Below, one piece after another: positions 50,601 to 53,600 of a DNA stretch of 64,000 nt. The stretch's first letter is position 1. Each line of letters starts with the position of its first letter. The notes below the pieces were generated by a model that was not told the DNA's origin, did not search any database, and worked only from the letters and a program-made list of their open reading frames with translations. The position numbers and the translations under genes were made by a program. This DNA comes from Benincasa hispida (Eukaryota; Streptophyta; Magnoliopsida; Cucurbitales; Cucurbitaceae), in contig NC_052357.1 of the NCBI RefSeq assembly GCF_009727055.1, positions 11,449,073 to 11,513,072 on the forward strand, read 5' to 3'.

Positions 50601-53600
50601 AAAAGAATGGGATGAGTTATTTGAAAATTCAAGAGCCAATAGACAAGCCCGAATATTCTCAGATCACTACCCAATTTTACTAGAGGCTGGTTCTTTCAGC
50701 TGGGGACCCTCCCCCTTCAGGTTTTACAACAGCTGGTTGCTTAACAAAGAGTGCATCCAAATCATTGAGAAAGCATGGTTTAACAGTAAAGTATACGGCT
50801 GGGCTGGTTTTGTACTCAATTAGAAGCTAAAAGAAGTCAAAACAGCAGTAAAAAAGTGGCATTATAGCTACAAGGAAGAAATAAAAAAGGAGGAGAGGCT
50901 GTTAGCAGAAATTGAAAAATGAGATACTCTTGCCGAGATTTCCCCCCTTTCCAGCAGTGATTATGCAGCATGGTCATCATCAAAATCAGATCTTATGGCC
51001 TTATATAGGTTGGAAGAAATTAACCTAATTCAGAAAAGCAAGTTAAATTGGCTCAAGCTGGGAGATGAGAATACAAGCTTTTTCCATAGATTCTTAGCAG
51101 CAAAGAAGAGGAGAAACTTCATAAATGAGTTAGTTGATGAGCAAGGAGTGCCAACAAAGTCGAGTTCAGAAATTGAAAGCCTAATAATCAATTATTACAA
51201 CAATCTTTTCCTAAAATCCCTAGGGAGGAGGCACATTCCAATAAATCTAGATTGGTCATGCGTGAATATAAATCAGAATCAGTCCTTACTAGCCAAATTT
51301 TCAGCCACAGAAATCTTCTCAGCTATAAAAGCTCTCGGCAAAAGCAAAGCTCCAGGCCCCGATGGCTTCACTTCAGAATTCTTGTTGAAATTTTGGACTC
51401 CTCTAAAGTCAAGCTTCCAAGACACCTTTGATGACTTCTATAAGAATGGTAAGATCAATGCTTGCATAAAAGAGAAATTCATATGCTTAATTCAAATGAA
51501 GAAAGTAGCAGTCAAGGTCAGTGATTTCAGACCCATTCACTTAACCTCCTTAATCTACAAAGTCATTGCTAAGGTGCTAGCCGAGAGACTGAAAGGGATA
51601 ACGCCTAGCATCATTGCTCCCTCCCAATGTGCATTCATAGAAGGTAGACAAATATTGGATCCCATTCTTATTGCCAATGAAGCTGTTAAAGAGTACAGAG
51701 TAAAAAAGAAGAAGGGGTGGATTCTTAAACTTGATATGGAGAAAGCTTTCGACCGAGTAGACTGGGAATTTTTAGAAAAAGTGTTAAGATCCAAGAATTT
51801 CAATCAGAAATGGATAGAATGGATTATGGGCTGTGTCAAAGACCCACTATACTCGATTTTCATTAATGGTAGACCAAGGGGAAGAGTGGCTGCTTCAAGA
51901 GGCCTAAGGCAAGGTGATCCCTTCTCCCCTTTCCTTTATCTCCTTGTCAGTGAAGTATTGAGTGCATTAATCTCCAGACTCATCCAATCCGGCATTGTTG
52001 AAGGTTTTATAGTAGGCAAAGAGCAAGTTCACGTTTCCATACTCCAATTTACGGATGATACTTTACTGTTTTACAAATATGACAGCTCCATGCTTGTAAA
52101 ACTTAAACATACAGTGGAGTTCTTTGAATGGTGTTCAAGGCAGAAAGTAAATTGGGAAAAATCAGCCCTCTATGGCATCAATGTGGACGACAGTGAACTC
52201 ATTAGCACAGCAACATCCTTGAATTGTACGGCTGACCAGCGACAACCTTCCTTTCTACTACCTAGGGTTGTCTCTAGGGGATACCTGAAAAGAGCCTCCT
52301 TTTGGCAGCCGGTCCTAGACAAAGTACAAGCTAAACTTGACAAGTGGAAGAGATTTAACCTCTCTAGGGGAGGAAGAGCCACTCTATGCACTTCAGTCCT
52401 CCTAAACCTTCCAACTCATTATTTGGTCATCTTCCTCATGCCTGAAGGAGTAATATCTAGAATGGAAAGGATAATAAGAAAGTTCTTTTGGGAAGGCAAC
52501 ACCGGCAGCAAGCAAAATCACTTGGTTAAATGGGATTTAGTTCAAAAACCTATAATAGATGGTGGCCTCGGCCTCGGTGGTTTCAGATCTATGAACATTG
52601 CACTCCTTGCTAAATGGGGATGGAGATATTTCAATGAGGAAAAGAACTATTCATGGTAAAGATTCCTTTGATTGGCACACAACAGGGAAAGGAGGTAGAA
52701 ACTTGAAAAGTCCATGGATTAGCATCTCAAAGACTTGGCTTAAGGTAGAATCCTTGGCCACTTTCAAACTCGGTAATGGCAGTCGAATTGCTTTCTGGTT
52801 AGATACATGGGAAGGATCTTCCCCCTTCAACATCCTTTATCCAAGCTTATTCTGAATCACCATGCTTCCCAATGGTTCAGTTGCTGATCATTGGGATAGC
52901 AGCTTAGCTTCTTGGTCCATCTCCTTCCGAAGACTGCTCAAAGATGAAGAAGTGTTGGCCTTTCAAGATTGATGGGGAAAATTGCAAGTAGAAGTCCTTC
53001 TCACTCTTTTGATAAAAGAGTTTGGTCTATTTCAGCCACTGGTTTTTACACAGTTAACTCCCTTAAAGTGCACCTCTCCCCTTTCTCTCTTTTGGATAAG
53101 TCCCTTTACTCGGTCATTTGGAAAACAAAAAGCCCTAGACGAGTCAATATTCTCATATGGATTATGCTTTTCGGTCAATTGAATGTAGCTGAAGTTCTTC
53201 AAAGAATGCAGCCAACAACCTCCTTTTCACCCTCAATCTGCCCGTTCTGTCTCCAACACAATGAGGACTCCCTTCACCTCTTTTTCACCTGCACTTATTT
53301 AGCTTGGTGCTGGAAAAAACTGCTGTGCTTCTTCAACTTTTCATGGATTATGTGCAACGACTTCAAAGGCAATGTGTTACAACTTCTAGTTGGCCCTAAT
53401 CTCCAACCCCACCCGTTTACTCTGGTGTAATGCAATAAAAGCCCTATTGGTAGAACTTTGGTTTGAAAGAAATCAAAGGATTTTTCACAACAGAGCTCTT
53501 GGATGCCAAGACCGCCATCAAGCCGCCCGCCATCAAGCCTCCTCCTGGTGCATACTCTCCGAATCTTTCCATGCCTCTAGTCTGTCGGATTTCAACCTCA